The notes: a model not told the origin generated them from the letters alone. DNA of 64,000 nt from Nocardioides thalensis (GCF_013410655.1 NZ_JACCFP010000001.1:1550001-1614000); one strand, 5' to 3'. Counted from the stretch's first letter, positions 12,013 through 21,356 are shown. Numbers and translations are program-made.

Positions 12013-14190
12013 CTACTCCTTCTCGCGCAGCACGACCACGCTGCGCGGGCCGATCCGCAGCTCCTTGCCGCTCACCGCGTCGCTGCCCACCGGCTGGTCC
12101 GGGTCGGTCGACAGCACCACCTCCCCGGCATGCACCCAGTCGTTCTCGGGCAGCAGCACGTCGACCGGCTGGTCGCCGGAGTGGAACCACATCAGGAACG
12201 ACGCGTCGAGCTGCTGCTCGCCCGTGGGTCCGGGGGAGCGCAGCGGCTTGCCCGTCACGAACATCCCGACGGTGCGCAGCCCCGGGTCGTGCCAGTCGTC
12301 GTCGGTCATCTCGCGGCCGCTCGGGTGCAGCCACGCCAGGTCCTTCGGCCCCCCGACGATCGTCGGCTCGCCCTCGAACCAGTGCCGCTGCCGCAGCGCC
12401 GGGTGCTCACGGCGGAGCCGGAGCGCGGTCTTCGTCGCCTCGTAGACGTCGAGCCACGCGTTGTCGGCGCTCCAGTCGACCCAGGAGATCTCGTTGTCCT
12501 GGCAATAGGCGTTGTTGTTGCCGCCCTGCGTGCGGCCGCGCTCGTCGCCGGCCGTCAGCATCGGCACCCCGTTGGACAGGCACAGCGTCGCCATCAGGTT
12601 GGCGGCCTGGCGGCGCCGGAGCGCGACGATCTCCTGGTCGTCCGTCTCGCCCTCGACACCGTGGTTCCACGACCGGTTGTTGTCGGTGCCGTCGCGGTTG
12701 TCCTCGCCGTTGGCCTCGTTGTGCTTGTGGTCGTAGGACACCAGGTCGCGCACGGTGAACCCGTCGTGAGCGGTGATGAAGTTGACCGAGGCGTACGCCG
12801 AGCGCCCGTCGTCGGCATACAGGTCCGACGACCCGGCGAGGCGGGTGGCCACCGCGTGCGTCTGCGCCTGGCCGCGCCAGAAGTCGCGGATGGTGTCGCG
12901 GAACTGGTCGTTCCACTCGACCCACGGCGGCGGCATCCGGCCGACGAGGTAGCCCTCCATCGAGACGTCCCAGGGCTCGGCGATGAGCTTCACGTGGCGC
13001 AGGACCGGGTCCTGGCCGATCGCCACGAGCAGCTTGCTGCTCATGTCGACCGGGATGCCGTCGGCGACCCGGGTGCGGGTCAGCGCGGACGTCAGGTCGA
13101 AGCGGAAGCCGTCGACGTGCATCTCGGTCACCCAGTACCGCAGGGAGTCGAGGATCATCCGGAGCGCCAGTGGGTGCTCGGAGTCGACGGTGTTGCCGCA
13201 GCCGGTGACGTCCCAGTAGGTGTCGTCGAACTCGGCGGGCGGCCCCTCGGGCACCTGCCCGCTCGGCACCCGGCGGTAGAACCCGCGGTCGTCGAGCCCG
13301 CGGAACGACAGCGTGGGCCCCATCGGCCCGGCCTCGGCGGTGTGGTTGTAGACGACGTCGAGGATGACCTCGATGCCGGCGCGGTGGAGCGACTTCACCA
13401 TCTGCTTGAACTCCACGACCTGCTGGCCGCGGTCGCCGGAGGAGCTGTAGGCCGCGTCCGGCGCGAAGTAGCTGATGCTGTTGTAGCCCCAGTAGTTGGT
13501 GAGTCCCCGGTCGAGCAGGGCCGGCTCGGAGAAGAACTGGTGGACGGGCAGCAGCTCGACCGCTGTGACCCCGAGGTCGTTGAGGTACTGCGTCACGACG
13601 GGGTGGCCGAGACCGGCGTACGTGCCGCGCAGCTGTTCGGGGATCCGGTCGTGGAGCTGGGTGAAGCCCTTGACGTGGAGCTCGTAGATCGCCGAGTCGC
13701 GCCACCGGCGCTTCATCGGCCGGTCGTCCTCCCAGTCGAAGGAGGTGTCGACCACCACGCTGCGGGCGGTGTGGCCCGCGGAGTCGAGCTCGCTGCGGCG
13801 GGTCGGGTCGTCGACGTCGTAGCCGAGGAGCTCGATGCCGTTGGTGATCGTGCCCGAGGTGGCGAGGCCGTAGGGGTCGAGCAGGACCTTGTGGGGGTTG
13901 AACCGCATGCCCTGGTCGGGGTCCCACGGGCCGTCGACGCGGTAGCCGTAGCGGGTGCCTGGCTCGATCCCGGGCAGCGCCCCGTGCCAGATCCCGAGCG
14001 AGAACTCGGTGAGCTGGTGCCGCTGCTCGCCGCCCTCGTCGTCGAAGATGCACAGCCACACCTCCTCGGCGTGCGGGGCCCACACCGCGAAGTTGGTCGA
14101 CTCCGCCGACCACTCCGCGCCGAGGGGCCAGTTGCGTCCCGGCCACACCGGGGACCGCTCTCCGAGGGAACGCCACAGGCTGGGATTCAC
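12013..14190 (-). CDS. glgX: glycogen debranching enzyme GlgX (isoamylase type)
   Basis: A 725-residue GH13_11 enzyme that hydrolyses alpha-1,6 branches of phosphorylase-limit glycogen. The N-terminal module reads VWPGRNWPLGAEW then ESTNFAVWAPHAEEVWLC. The barrel has the nucleophile in MHVDGFRFDLTSAL and the acid/base in LIAEPWDVSMEGY. The debrancher-specific NEANGEDNRDGTDNNRSWN stretch and TAHDGFTVRDLVSYDHKHN follow. I chose the GTG giving VNPSLWRS because a CACAAT box ends exactly six bases upstream, matching the leaderless pattern seen across the window. An ATG nine codons further up remains possible. It works with GlgP in glycogen breakdown. Confidence 0.93.
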   Translation of the reverse strand: MNPSLWRSLGERSPVWPGRNWPLGAEWSAESTNFAVWAPHAEEVWLCIFDDEGGEQRHQLTEFSLGIWHGALPGIEPGTRYGYRVDGPWDPDQGMRFNPHKVLLDPYGLATSGTITNGIELLGYDVDDPTRRSELDSAGHTARSVVVDTSFDWEDDRPMKRRWRDSAIYELHVKGFTQLHDRIPEQLRGTYAGLGHPVVTQYLNDLGVTAVELLPVHQFFSEPALLDRGLTNYWGYNSISYFAPDAAYSSSGDRGQQVVEFKQMVKSLHRAGIEVILDVVYNHTAEAGPMGPTLSFRGLDDRGFYRRVPSGQVPEGPPAEFDDTYWDVTGCGNTVDSEHPLALRMILDSLRYWVTEMHVDGFRFDLTSALTRTRVADGIPVDMSSKLLVAIGQDPVLRHVKLIAEPWDVSMEGYLVGRMPPPWVEWNDQFRDTIRDFWRGQAQTHAVATRLAGSSDLYADDGRSAYASVNFITAHDGFTVRDLVSYDHKHNEANGEDNRDGTDNNRSWNHGVEGETDDQEIVALRRRQAANLMATLCLSNGVPMLTAGDERGRTQGGNNNAYCQDNEISWVDWSADNAWLDVYEATKTALRLRREHPALRQRHWFEGEPTIVGGPKDLAWLHPSGREMTDDDWHDPGLRTVGMFVTGKPLRSPGPTGEQQLDASFLMWFHSGDQPVDVLLPENDWVHAGEVVLSTDPDQPVGSDAVSGKELRIGPRSVVVLREKE

Positions 14191-14193
14191 CCC

Positions 14194-14263
14194 GCCATTG
14201 TGCCTGCGCGCGTCCAACCGGGGGACGGGCGTGGCCGCGCCCGGTGATCACCGGCACAATGGC
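14194..14263. promoter_or_regulatory. divergent glgX / enoyl-CoA hydratase promoter region with an 11-bp inverted repeat
   Basis: GCCATTGTGCC (14194-14204) and its exact complement GGCACAATGGC (14253-14263) face each other across 48 bases between two divergent genes. Each copy carries CACAAT in the direction of its own gene. On the glgX side CACAAT ends six bases before the GTG, which suits a leaderless start. The symmetry could be two similar promoters or a paired operator. Confidence 0.45.
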
Positions 14264-14300
14264 GCGCGCAGGCCGACCGGCCGACACGGAGAGGACACAG

Positions 14301-15083
14301 ATGACCAGCGAGTTCGTCCGCCTTGAAGTCGCGGACGGCGTCGGGACCATTCGGCTCGACCGGCCCAAGATGAACGCCATCAGCCTCCAGGTGCAGGACG
14401 AGCTGCGGGCCGCCGCGGCCGAGGCCACCGGCCGCGCCGACGTGCGCGCGGTCGTCGTGTGGGGCGGCGAGCGGGTCTTCGCCGCCGGCAACGACGTCAA
14501 GGAGATGGCCGACATGTCGTACGTCGACATGGTCGACCGGGTCGACGCCCTGCAGGGCGCGGTCACCGCGGTCGCGCGGATCCCCAAGCCGGTCGTCGCA
14601 GCCGTCAACGGCTACGCCCTCGGCGGCGGCTGCGAGCTCGCGCTCGCCGCCGACGTCCGGTTCGCGGCCGAGAACGCGGTCCTCGGCCAGCCCGAGGTGC
14701 TGCTCGGGATCATTCCCGGCGCCGGCGGCACCCAGCGGCTCGCCCGCCTGGTCGGGCCCAGCCGCGCCAAGGAGCTGCTCTTCAGCGGCCGGTTCGTCAA
14801 GGCCGAGGAGGCGCTGGCCATCGGCCTCGTCGACCGCGTGGTCCCGGCCGACCAGGTGTACGCCGAGGCGGTCGCCTGGGCGGGACAGTTCGCCGCGGCC
14901 GCGCCGTACGCCCTGCGGGCGATCAAGGACGCCGTCGACCGGGGTCTCGAGAGCGACCTGGAGACCGGGCTCGCCATCGAGCGCCAGCACTTCGCGTCCG
15001 CCTTCGCCACCGAGGACCGCACGATCGGCATGACATCCTTCATAGAGAACGGTCCGGGCAAGGCCTCGTTCGTGGGACGGTGA
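14301..15083 (+). CDS. enoyl-CoA hydratase/isomerase family protein
   Basis: A 260-residue crotonase-fold protein, probably hydrating trans-2-enoyl-CoA to 3-hydroxyacyl-CoA in beta-oxidation. The CoA-binding oxyanion segment is VFAAGNDVKEM and the second oxyanion strand is NGYALGGGCELALAAD. Both usual catalytic glutamates are in place: E112 in GGGCELAL and E132 in QPEVLLGIIPGAGGTQ. A GGAGAGG ribosome-binding site supports this ATG over an upstream in-frame one. It stands just upstream of the etfBA electron-transfer flavoprotein genes, which accept electrons from acyl-CoA dehydrogenases, so a fatty-acid oxidation context is plausible. The exact substrate is unknown. Confidence 0.9.
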   Translation: MTSEFVRLEVADGVGTIRLDRPKMNAISLQVQDELRAAAAEATGRADVRAVVVWGGERVFAAGNDVKEMADMSYVDMVDRVDALQGAVTAVARIPKPVVAAVNGYALGGGCELALAADVRFAAENAVLGQPEVLLGIIPGAGGTQRLARLVGPSRAKELLFSGRFVKAEEALAIGLVDRVVPADQVYAEAVAWAGQFAAAAPYALRAIKDAVDRGLESDLETGLAIERQHFASAFATEDRTIGMTSFIENGPGKASFVGR

Positions 15084-15087
15084 GGGC

Positions 15088-15465
15088 ATGACCGACGACA
15101 CGCGCAAGGACACCGAGGGGAAGCGAGCGGCGGTGACGGGTGCGAACACCACCGTGCTGACCGTGGCGCGCATCCGCGGGATCGTCGCGCGGACGCTCTG
15201 GATGATCTGCCTCGCGCTCGCCCTGGTGCTCGCGTTCGCAGCGTTCAGCTTCGCCCTCAAGGCGAACCCCGACAATGCGCTCGTCCAAGGTATCCAGGAC
15301 TTCGCGGACAGCTGGGTAGACCTCGGGTTCTTCGACCTGGACAACCCGGTCAAGCAGTTCGAGAACCCCAACGGCGACGTCAAGACCGCCCTGTTCAACT
15401 ACGGGATCGCGGCGGTGGTCTACCTGATCGTCGGCCGGTTCCTGGAGCGGATCATCCGCCCCTGA
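15088..15465 (+). CDS. small membrane protein of unknown function
   Basis: A 125-residue protein with two predicted membrane helices: IVARTLWMICLALALVLAF (about residues 31-55) and FNYGIAAVVYLIVGRFLER near the C-terminus. The loop between them (about 45 residues, with WVDLGFFDLDNPVKQFENPNG) would be on one face of the membrane. The N-terminal 28 residues are polar and likely cytoplasmic. It begins four bases after the hydratase stop, so it is probably cotranscribed. I do not recognise the family. Confidence 0.8.
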   Translation: MTDDTRKDTEGKRAAVTGANTTVLTVARIRGIVARTLWMICLALALVLAFAAFSFALKANPDNALVQGIQDFADSWVDLGFFDLDNPVKQFENPNGDVKTALFNYGIAAVVYLIVGRFLERIIRP

Positions 15466-15491
15466 CCCCTCCCGGGTGGCGCAGATCACTG

Positions 15492-15521
15492 GTGTCACAC
15501 CGTGTGACACTCGATGTGACA
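15492..15521. promoter_or_regulatory. perfect 9+1+9 palindrome upstream of etfBA
   Basis: GTGTCACAC-C-GTGTGACAC occupies 15492-15510. A further TGTGACA copy follows at 15515-15521 in the same orientation as the right arm. This looks like a regulator binding site about 140 bases before etfB. The TCACA/TGTGA elements are inside-out relative to the CRP/GlxR consensus, so a different regulator (MarR, TetR or GntR type) is more likely. No candidate regulator gene is adjacent. Confidence 0.5.
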
Positions 15522-15653
15522 CAGTCCACGACGGTCACGCCTCGCGGGCCGTCGAACCGGGCGGTAACCTGCCCAACGCTGCCCTAGCCAGCGACACCGG
15601 CTCCCCCGCGGGAGCGTCACGAGTGCACAGGAGGGGCCTTTCCGGCCACAACC

Positions 15654-16439
15654 ATGAACATTGTCGTCTGTGTGAAGTACGTCCCCGACGCCACCGCCGA
15701 CCGGCGGTTCGAGTCGGACAACACCGTTGACCGCGTCGGCGTCGACGGCCTGCTCTCCGAGCTCGACGAGTACGCCGTCGAGCAGGCCCTCCAGATCAAG
15801 GAGAAGGGCGAGGACGTCACCGTCACCGCCCTGACCATCGGTCCGGAGCAGGCCGAGGCCGCCGTCCGCAAGGCCCTGCAGATGGGTGCCGACCAGGGCG
15901 TCCACGTCAAGGACGACGCGATCGCCGGCTCCGACGCGATCGCGACCTCCCTGGTGCTCGCCAAGGCCATCGAGAAGATCGGCCGCCCCGACCTCGTCAT
16001 GTGCGGCATGGCCTCGACCGACGCCGGCATGAGCGTCGTACCGGCGATGCTGGCCGAGCGTCTCGACCTGCCGCAGGTCACGCTGGCCTCGGTCGTCGAG
16101 ACCCAGGGCGACCAGGTGCGCATCAAGCGCGACGGCGACGCCGCCACCGAGGTCATCGGCGGCACGCTGCCGCTGGTCCTCTCGGTCACCGACCAGTCCG
16201 GTGAGGCGCGCTACCCGTCGTTCAAGGGCATCATGGCGGCGAAGAAGAAGCCGCTCGAGACCTACTCGCTGAGCGACCTCGGCGTCGACGCCGGCCAGGT
16301 CGGTCTCGACGCCGCGTGGACCGCCGTGGAGGAGACCGCGGCCCGTCCGCCGCGCACCGCCGGCGAGATCGTCAAGGACGAGGACGGCTCGGGCGCCACG
16401 GCGCTGGTCGAGTTCCTCGCCGCGAAGAAGTTCATCTGA
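15654..16439 (+). CDS. etfB: electron transfer flavoprotein subunit beta
   Basis: A 261-residue EtfB that with EtfA forms the FAD/AMP heterodimer passing electrons from acyl-CoA and related dehydrogenases to ETF:quinone oxidoreductase. It starts MNIVVCVKYVPDATADRRF, typical of the family. The later segment ADLVMCG-like (PDLVMCGMASTDAGMSVVPA) and LPLVLSVTDQSGEARYPSFKG are conserved EtfB landmarks. The AGGAGGGG ribosome-binding site is unusually far (about 18 bases) from the ATG. A GGCC-TTTCC-GGCC hairpin between them could shorten the effective distance. etfA follows after 13 bases. Confidence 0.95.
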   Translation: MNIVVCVKYVPDATADRRFESDNTVDRVGVDGLLSELDEYAVEQALQIKEKGEDVTVTALTIGPEQAEAAVRKALQMGADQGVHVKDDAIAGSDAIATSLVLAKAIEKIGRPDLVMCGMASTDAGMSVVPAMLAERLDLPQVTLASVVETQGDQVRIKRDGDAATEVIGGTLPLVLSVTDQSGEARYPSFKGIMAAKKKPLETYSLSDLGVDAGQVGLDAAWTAVEETAARPPRTAGEIVKDEDGSGATALVEFLAAKKFI

Positions 16440-16452
16440 GGAGCGATTGAAC

Positions 16453-17415
16453 ATGTCTGAAGTTCTGGTTCTGGTCGACCACGTCGACGGAGCGGTCCGC
16501 AAGCCGACCCTCGAGCTCCTCGCGATCGCCAAGCGGATCGGCTCGCCGTCCGCCGTGTTCATCGGCGGTGCCGACAAGGCCGACGCCGCCGCCGAGACGG
16601 TCAAGGGCTACGGCGCCGACAAGGTCTACGTCGTCGACGACGCCGAGATCAAGGGCTACCTGGTGGCTCCCAAGGCCGAGGTCCTGGCCCAGATCGCCGC
16701 GCAGGCCTCGCCCGCCGCGATCCTGGTCCCCGCCTCGGGCGAGGGCAAGGAGATCGCCGGCCGGCTCGCGATCAAGCTCGAGTCGGGCCTGATCACCGAC
16801 GCGGTCGACGTCCAGGTCGAGGACGGCGTCCCGGTGACCACCCAGTCGGTCTTCGCCGGCAGCTACACCGCCAAGGCGAAGGTCACCAAGGGCACGCCGA
16901 TCATCGCGGTCAAGCCCAACGCCGCCGCCCCCGAGGAGGGTGCGGGCGCCGGTGCCGTCGAGCAGTTCTCCGCCGAGATCTCCGCGGCCGCCAAGAGCGC
17001 GCAGATCGTCGCGTCGCAGCCGCGCCAGGCGACCGGCCGCCCCGAGCTCACCGAGGCCGCGATCGTGGTCTCCGGTGGCCGCGGCACCGGCGGCGACTTC
17101 ACCGCCGTCGAGGCGCTCGCCGACTCGCTCGGTGCTGCCGTCGGTGCGTCGCGTGCCGCTGTCGACTCGGGCTGGAAGCCGCACACCTTCCAGGTCGGCC
17201 AGACCGGCAAGGTCGTGTCGCCGCAGCTCTACGTAGCCAACGGCATCTCCGGTGCGATCCAGCACCGCGCCGGCATGCAGACGTCGAAGACGATCGTCGC
17301 CGTCAACAAGGACGAGGAGGCGCCGATCTTCGAGCTCGTCGACTTCGGCGTGGTGGGCGACCTCCACACCGTCCTCCCGGCCGCGACCGCGGAGATCGAG
17401 AAGCGCAAGGGCTGA
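16453..17415 (+). CDS. etfA: electron transfer flavoprotein subunit alpha
   Basis: A 320-residue EtfA, the FAD-binding partner of EtfB. The FAD domain is clear in the C-terminal half: [20 protein letters not shown], then [40 protein letters not shown] and [26 protein letters not shown] ribosome-binding site precedes the ATG by about nine bases; a TTG six bases earlier is a weaker alternative. It forms a two-gene operon with etfB. The gene ends two bases before a very long palindrome that should terminate transcription. Confidence 0.95.
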   Translation: MSEVLVLVDHVDGAVRKPTLELLAIAKRIGSPSAVFIGGADKADAAAETVKGYGADKVYVVDDAEIKGYLVAPKAEVLAQIAAQASPAAILVPASGEGKEIAGRLAIKLESGLITDAVDVQVEDGVPVTTQSVFAGSYTAKAKVTKGTPIIAVKPNAAAPEEGAGAGAVEQFSAEISAAAKSAQIVASQPRQATGRPELTEAAIVVSGGRGTGGDFTAVEALADSLGAAVGASRAAVDSGWKPHTFQVGQTGKVVSPQLYVANGISGAIQHRAGMQTSKTIVAVNKDEEAPIFELVDFGVVGDLHTVLPAATAEIEKRKG

Positions 17416-17416
17416 C

Positions 17417-17525
17417 ACGACGAACTGGCAGGGTTCGGGGTCCGAACCGTCAATGCCGCCCGGGCGATCGCCCGGGCGGCATTGACAATTGACGGTTCGG
17501 ACCCCGAACCCTGCCAGTTCGTCGT
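17417..17525. terminator. 109-bp near-perfect palindrome between convergent genes
   Basis: The left arm 17417-17454 is the exact reverse complement of 17488-17525 (38 bases each). Between them 17449-17486 is a perfect 38-base palindrome around GCCCGGGCGATCGCCCGGGC. The only asymmetry is a seven-base duplication (ATTGACA/ATTGAC) on the right. It fills the whole gap between the etfA stop and the stop codon of the convergent lysyl-oxidase-like gene. A bidirectional terminator is the simplest role, although the arms are far longer than a terminator needs and no T-run is present. Confidence 0.7.
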
Positions 17526-19057
17526 CAGCCGAACATGCCCACGGACTCGTCGACGATGCCGACGGGCGCGACCCAGACGCGCCGCTCGCCCTTGGCGTTG
17601 GTCATCAGGCGGATCCGGCGCAGGGACTCGTTGTTGGCCGTGTCGGCCTCGATCAGGTTCTGCTCCGGGTTGGCGAGCACCTGGATGTAGTAGACGCCGT
17701 CGGGCACGTTGGCGATCGGGAACGCCTGGCCCGCGCGGAACTGGGCGTAGGTGTCGCCCCAGCCGGCCGCGAGCACCTCGCGGATGGCCTGCGACTCCAG
17801 CCCCCCGCACACGCTGCCGAGGTCGTCGTAGCTGACCGTCCAGTTGGCTCCCGCGGCCGTCAGGTCGACCGCGTCGGTGTTGGCGAGGCAGAACGCCTCC
17901 TTGCCCGACACGACCTCGGTCGTCTTGTCCTCGGCCAGCAGGCGGTAGGTGGCGAAGTCGGTGAAGTGCCAGTGCTGGTGGGTCGGGTCCGGGTCCCACT
18001 CCATCTCGCCGACCGGCTCGTAGTCCACAACCTCGCCGTCGTCGTCGAGGAAGTACTGGTAGGCGTCCATCACGTCCTCGTCCTCGCGACGGAAGCCGTC
18101 GACGACGAGGTCGGAGGTGCCGTTGTTCCACACGTTCGCCGCGAAGCGCAGCTGCGTGCCCTTGCGGTTGAGCTCGATGCCGAACGCCGGCAGCGACCGC
18201 AGGTCCGGCACGGGCGTGCCTTCGGGCAGGCCGGCCAGGGAGCCGACCCCGGGGCCGGTCGGCTCGCTGGCCTCGGGCTGCAGGGGGGTGGTCGGGTCGC
18301 TGAGGTCACCGCCGTGCTGCTGACGGCACTCGCCGCGGCACTCTCCCTCCTCGGAGTCGCGCACGACGAGGGTGGTCCTGGTCCGCCGGTCCGCCTGCGC
18401 GATGCCGAGCGCGTCGGCGTACGGCGTCGCGATCTGCGCGGTGACGGCGTACTTGCCCGGCCGCACCTTCACGCCGGTCTCGGAGTACTCCTCGACGACC
18501 GAGCCGGTCCAGCCGGCAGGGATGCCCTGCACGGAGCCGATGGCGAGCGGGTTGTACCAACAGCCGCGCGGATAGTTCGACCGGAACGTCGCGTCGGGCG
18601 AGAGCCGTGCCACTGCGCTCAGGCACCCGTCGATCCTGCGGACGAACGGCGTGCGGTCCTCGTCCACCGTGCCGTCGTCGTTGAGCGGGACGAAGCGCAG
18701 CCGGATGAAGTCCCCGAGCCGGCCGACCCGGTCGGTCAGGCCCTCGGGCAGCGTCACGTCGCCGCCCGCCAGCTTCTGGGTGAGGACGACCTCGGACTCG
18801 TAGTCGGGGCGCTGCGACCAGAGCTCGAGCGCGGCGCCGGTCACCCGGACCCGGAGCCCGAAGTCGGTCCACACGGTGTTGTCGTGCTCCCAGGTCCGCA
18901 CCCGGTCGGGAGCGGTGAGGACGACGGTCGGCCCGTCCTCGGCGTGGGCCGGGGAGGGGCTGGAGACGGCGACGGCGGCGGGCGCCGCCAGGACGGCGGC
19001 CGCGAGGACGGCGCGGAGCAGCGACCTCCCGCGACGCGGGGACGAGTAGGGGACCAC
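17525..19057 (-). CDS. secreted lysyl oxidase-like copper protein
   Basis: A 510-residue secreted protein. Residues 1-40 are a signal peptide (arginine-rich start, Ala/Val core, probable cleavage after AHA). The C-terminal lysyl oxidase domain (about 285-490) has the copper site THQHWHF with H360, H362 and H364. In animal lysyl oxidase the LTQ cofactor forms from a Lys in a GHKASFCL context and a Tyr in a DTYG context. Here K386 in SGKEAFCL and Y437 in GDTYAQ occupy matching places, so an active amine oxidase is plausible. The N-terminal 250 residues are unassigned. An AGAGGAA site precedes the GTG start. The substrate is unknown. Confidence 0.85.
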   Translation of the reverse strand: MVPYSSPRRGRSLLRAVLAAAVLAAPAAVAVSSPSPAHAEDGPTVVLTAPDRVRTWEHDNTVWTDFGLRVRVTGAALELWSQRPDYESEVVLTQKLAGGDVTLPEGLTDRVGRLGDFIRLRFVPLNDDGTVDEDRTPFVRRIDGCLSAVARLSPDATFRSNYPRGCWYNPLAIGSVQGIPAGWTGSVVEEYSETGVKVRPGKYAVTAQIATPYADALGIAQADRRTRTTLVVRDSEEGECRGECRQQHGGDLSDPTTPLQPEASEPTGPGVGSLAGLPEGTPVPDLRSLPAFGIELNRKGTQLRFAANVWNNGTSDLVVDGFRREDEDVMDAYQYFLDDDGEVVDYEPVGEMEWDPDPTHQHWHFTDFATYRLLAEDKTTEVVSGKEAFCLANTDAVDLTAAGANWTVSYDDLGSVCGGLESQAIREVLAAGWGDTYAQFRAGQAFPIANVPDGVYYIQVLANPEQNLIEADTANNESLRRIRLMTNAKGERRVWVAPVGIVDESVGMFG

Positions 19058-19161
19058 GTTGTTCCTCTCGGGATCACGGGCAGCGCAGAGCTGGCCTGTT
19101 GTGAGTCAAGACGGCTGAGATGCCCGAGAGGTTGCCGCCCCGACGCCACTAATCTGGGAGG

Positions 19162-20412
19162 GTGAGTATCTCGCCCGACCTCGCCGAAGTCGCCCGAAAC
19201 GCCCGAACCGCCAGCCGCGCGCTGGCGATCGCCACCCAGGCGACCAAGGACGCGGCGCTGCACGCCATGGCCGAGGCTCTGGTGGCGCGATCGGACGAGC
19301 TGCTCCGGGCCAACGCCGAGGACGTCGCCCGCGCGGAGGCCGACGGCACGCCGGCCAACATCATCGACCGGCTGCGGCTGACGCCGGAGCGGCTCGAGGG
19401 CATGGCGCAGGGCCTGCGCGACGTCGCCGGGCTCGCCGACCCGGTCGGCGAGGTCGTGCGCGGCGGGGTGCTCCCCAACGGGCTCGAGCTGCGCCAGGTG
19501 CGGGTGCCGTTCGGCGTGGTCGGCATGATCTACGAGGCGCGCCCCAACGTCACCGCCGACGCCGCCGGCATCTGCCTCAAGTCCGGCAACGCGGTGCTCC
19601 TTCGTGGCTCCTCCAGCGCGCGGTCCAGCAACGCGGCGATCGTCACGGTCCTGCGCGACGCCGTGGCGAGCGCCGGCCTCGACGCCGACGTCGTCCAGCT
19701 GGTGCCGGGCGACACCCACGAGAGCGTCAAGGAGCTGATGCGGGCGCGCGGGCTGGTCGACGTGCTGATCCCGCGCGGCGGCGCCGGCCTCATCCGCTCC
19801 GTCGTCGAGGAGTCGATGGTGCCGGTCATCGAGACCGGCGCCGGCAACTGCCACGTCTACGTCGACGCCGCCGCCGATCTCGACAAGGCCCTCGCGATCG
19901 TCCTCAACGCCAAGACCCACCGCACCTCGGTGTGCAACGCCGCCGAGTCGCTGCTCGTCCACGCCGATGTCGCCGACGCGTTCCTGCCGCGCGTGGTCGC
20001 CGCCCTGCAGGAGCGCGACGTCACGATCCACGGCGACGACGCCTTCACGTCGTACGAAGGCGTGGTGCCCGCGACCGACGACGACTACGCCGAGGAGTAC
20101 CTCTCGCTCGACATCGCCGCAGCGGTCGTGCCCGACATCGACGCGGCGATCGACCACATCCGGCGCTACTCCAGCGCCCACAGCGACGCGATCGTCACCG
20201 ACGACCAGCGCGCCGCGCGGCGGTTCGTCGCCGAGGTCGACTCGGCCGCGGTGCTCGTCAACGCCTCGACGCGCTTCACCGACGGCGGTGAGTTCGGCTT
20301 CGGCGCCGAGATCGGCATCAGCACCCAGAAGCTGCACGCCCGCGGCCCGATGGGACTACCCGAGATGACGTCCACCAAGTACGTCGTCGTGGGCGACGGC
20401 CACGTCCGGTAG
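19162..20412 (+). CDS. proA: glutamate-5-semialdehyde dehydrogenase (gamma-glutamyl phosphate reductase)
   Basis: A 416-residue NADPH-dependent reductase of proline synthesis, converting gamma-glutamyl phosphate to glutamate-5-semialdehyde. The catalytic cysteine is C258 in [16 protein letters not shown]. Family motifs [32 protein letters not shown] and [12 protein letters not shown] are all present. TAATCT ends six bases before the GTG, which suggests a leaderless transcript. proB often sits next to proA in actinobacteria but is not visible here. The last 57 bases overlap the convergent transporter gene. Confidence 0.96.
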   Translation: MSISPDLAEVARNARTASRALAIATQATKDAALHAMAEALVARSDELLRANAEDVARAEADGTPANIIDRLRLTPERLEGMAQGLRDVAGLADPVGEVVRGGVLPNGLELRQVRVPFGVVGMIYEARPNVTADAAGICLKSGNAVLLRGSSSARSSNAAIVTVLRDAVASAGLDADVVQLVPGDTHESVKELMRARGLVDVLIPRGGAGLIRSVVEESMVPVIETGAGNCHVYVDAAADLDKALAIVLNAKTHRTSVCNAAESLLVHADVADAFLPRVVAALQERDVTIHGDDAFTSYEGVVPATDDDYAEEYLSLDIAAAVVPDIDAAIDHIRRYSSAHSDAIVTDDQRAARRFVAEVDSAAVLVNASTRFTDGGEFGFGAEIGISTQKLHARGPMGLPEMTSTKYVVVGDGHVR

Positions 20413-21255
20413 GTCGTCCTCGATCCGCGCCAGGGTCCACAGGCCCCAGCACAGGGCGGCGATCGCGCCGGCCGACGCGGCGACCGACCCGAGCGAGTGA
20501 TCGGGCACCTCGCGGAACACGACGTACGCGAAGCCGAGCGTCAGCAGCACGTTGACGACGTTGAGGACCGGCATCGAGGCCGAGAGCCGGGCCTGCCGGT
20601 AGGCGAGCTGGTTGACCGAGACCCCGCTCAGCCCGGCGGCCACCAGTGCGTAGGGCAGCCAGGTCGTCGCGAGCCCGAGCGGGCCGTGCTCGTCGAGGTA
20701 GAGCTGACTGGCCTCGATCAGCACCGCCATCAACCCGAACAGCACGCCGGACGCGCACCCCAGCAGGAACGCCCGGGCCGTCGCGTGGCCCGCGGCGCCC
20801 GCGAGCGCCAGCGCCGCCACCGCGCCGCACGCGGCGGCGCCCACGGCGAGCAGCAGCGTGAACATCGGCGGTGCCTGCTCCACCGACCGCGCGTCGGAGG
20901 CCAGCAGGAGCACGGAGAGCGCCGCGGCGGTGACGACCACGGCTCCGAGCTCCGTGGGGGAGGGCCAGGTGCGCGCGAGCGCCGCCCGGATCGGGACGGC
21001 GAACACGATGCCCATGATCGCCAGCGGCTGCACCAACGCGATCGGGCCGTGGTGCAGCGCGAGCACGTGGAACGTGAAGCCGACCGGTCCGAGCATCAGC
21101 GCCAGCAGCCACTCCGGGCGCCGTACGAGGAACCTCATCAGGACCACGAGACCGGTGCCGTCCGGGGCCCTGCCGGTCGCCAGGTGCTGGGTCGACGTCG
21201 AGAGCGCGGTGGTCGCGGCGCTGGCCAGGGCGAACGCAGCGGCCAACCAGATCAC
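20356..21255 (-). CDS. DMT-superfamily (EamA-like) transporter
   Basis: A 299-residue integral membrane protein with about nine or ten hydrophobic helices and a short polar C-tail. The first helix is [17 protein letters not shown]. The segment [24 protein letters not shown] resembles the helix 3-4 region of DMT/EamA carriers. I chose the GTG giving VIWLAAAF because a TAGGTT box lies seven bases upstream and the protein then begins at the first helix. A GTG six codons earlier is possible. The substrate cannot be read from sequence. Its 3' end overlaps proA in convergent orientation. Confidence 0.8.
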   Translation of the reverse strand: MIWLAAAFALASAATTALSTSTQHLATGRAPDGTGLVVLMRFLVRRPEWLLALMLGPVGFTFHVLALHHGPIALVQPLAIMGIVFAVPIRAALARTWPSPTELGAVVVTAAALSVLLLASDARSVEQAPPMFTLLLAVGAAACGAVAALALAGAAGHATARAFLLGCASGVLFGLMAVLIEASQLYLDEHGPLGLATTWLPYALVAAGLSGVSVNQLAYRQARLSASMPVLNVVNVLLTLGFAYVVFREVPDHSLGSVAASAGAIAALCWGLWTLARIEDDLPDVAVAHDDVLGGRHLG

Positions 21256-21356
21256 GCGCCGGAACCTAGGCACGGGACATGACCGGTCGGTGAACCCCTG
21301 GGACACGTCGGGGGTGTGTCGCCGGACCGCCGGGTGGGGCGCGATAGGTTGCGCCC

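Noticed and set aside
15492..15521. A CRP/GlxR site before etfB
   Set aside because: The TGTGA and TCACA elements are in the wrong order and spacing for the TGTGA-N6-TCACA consensus.
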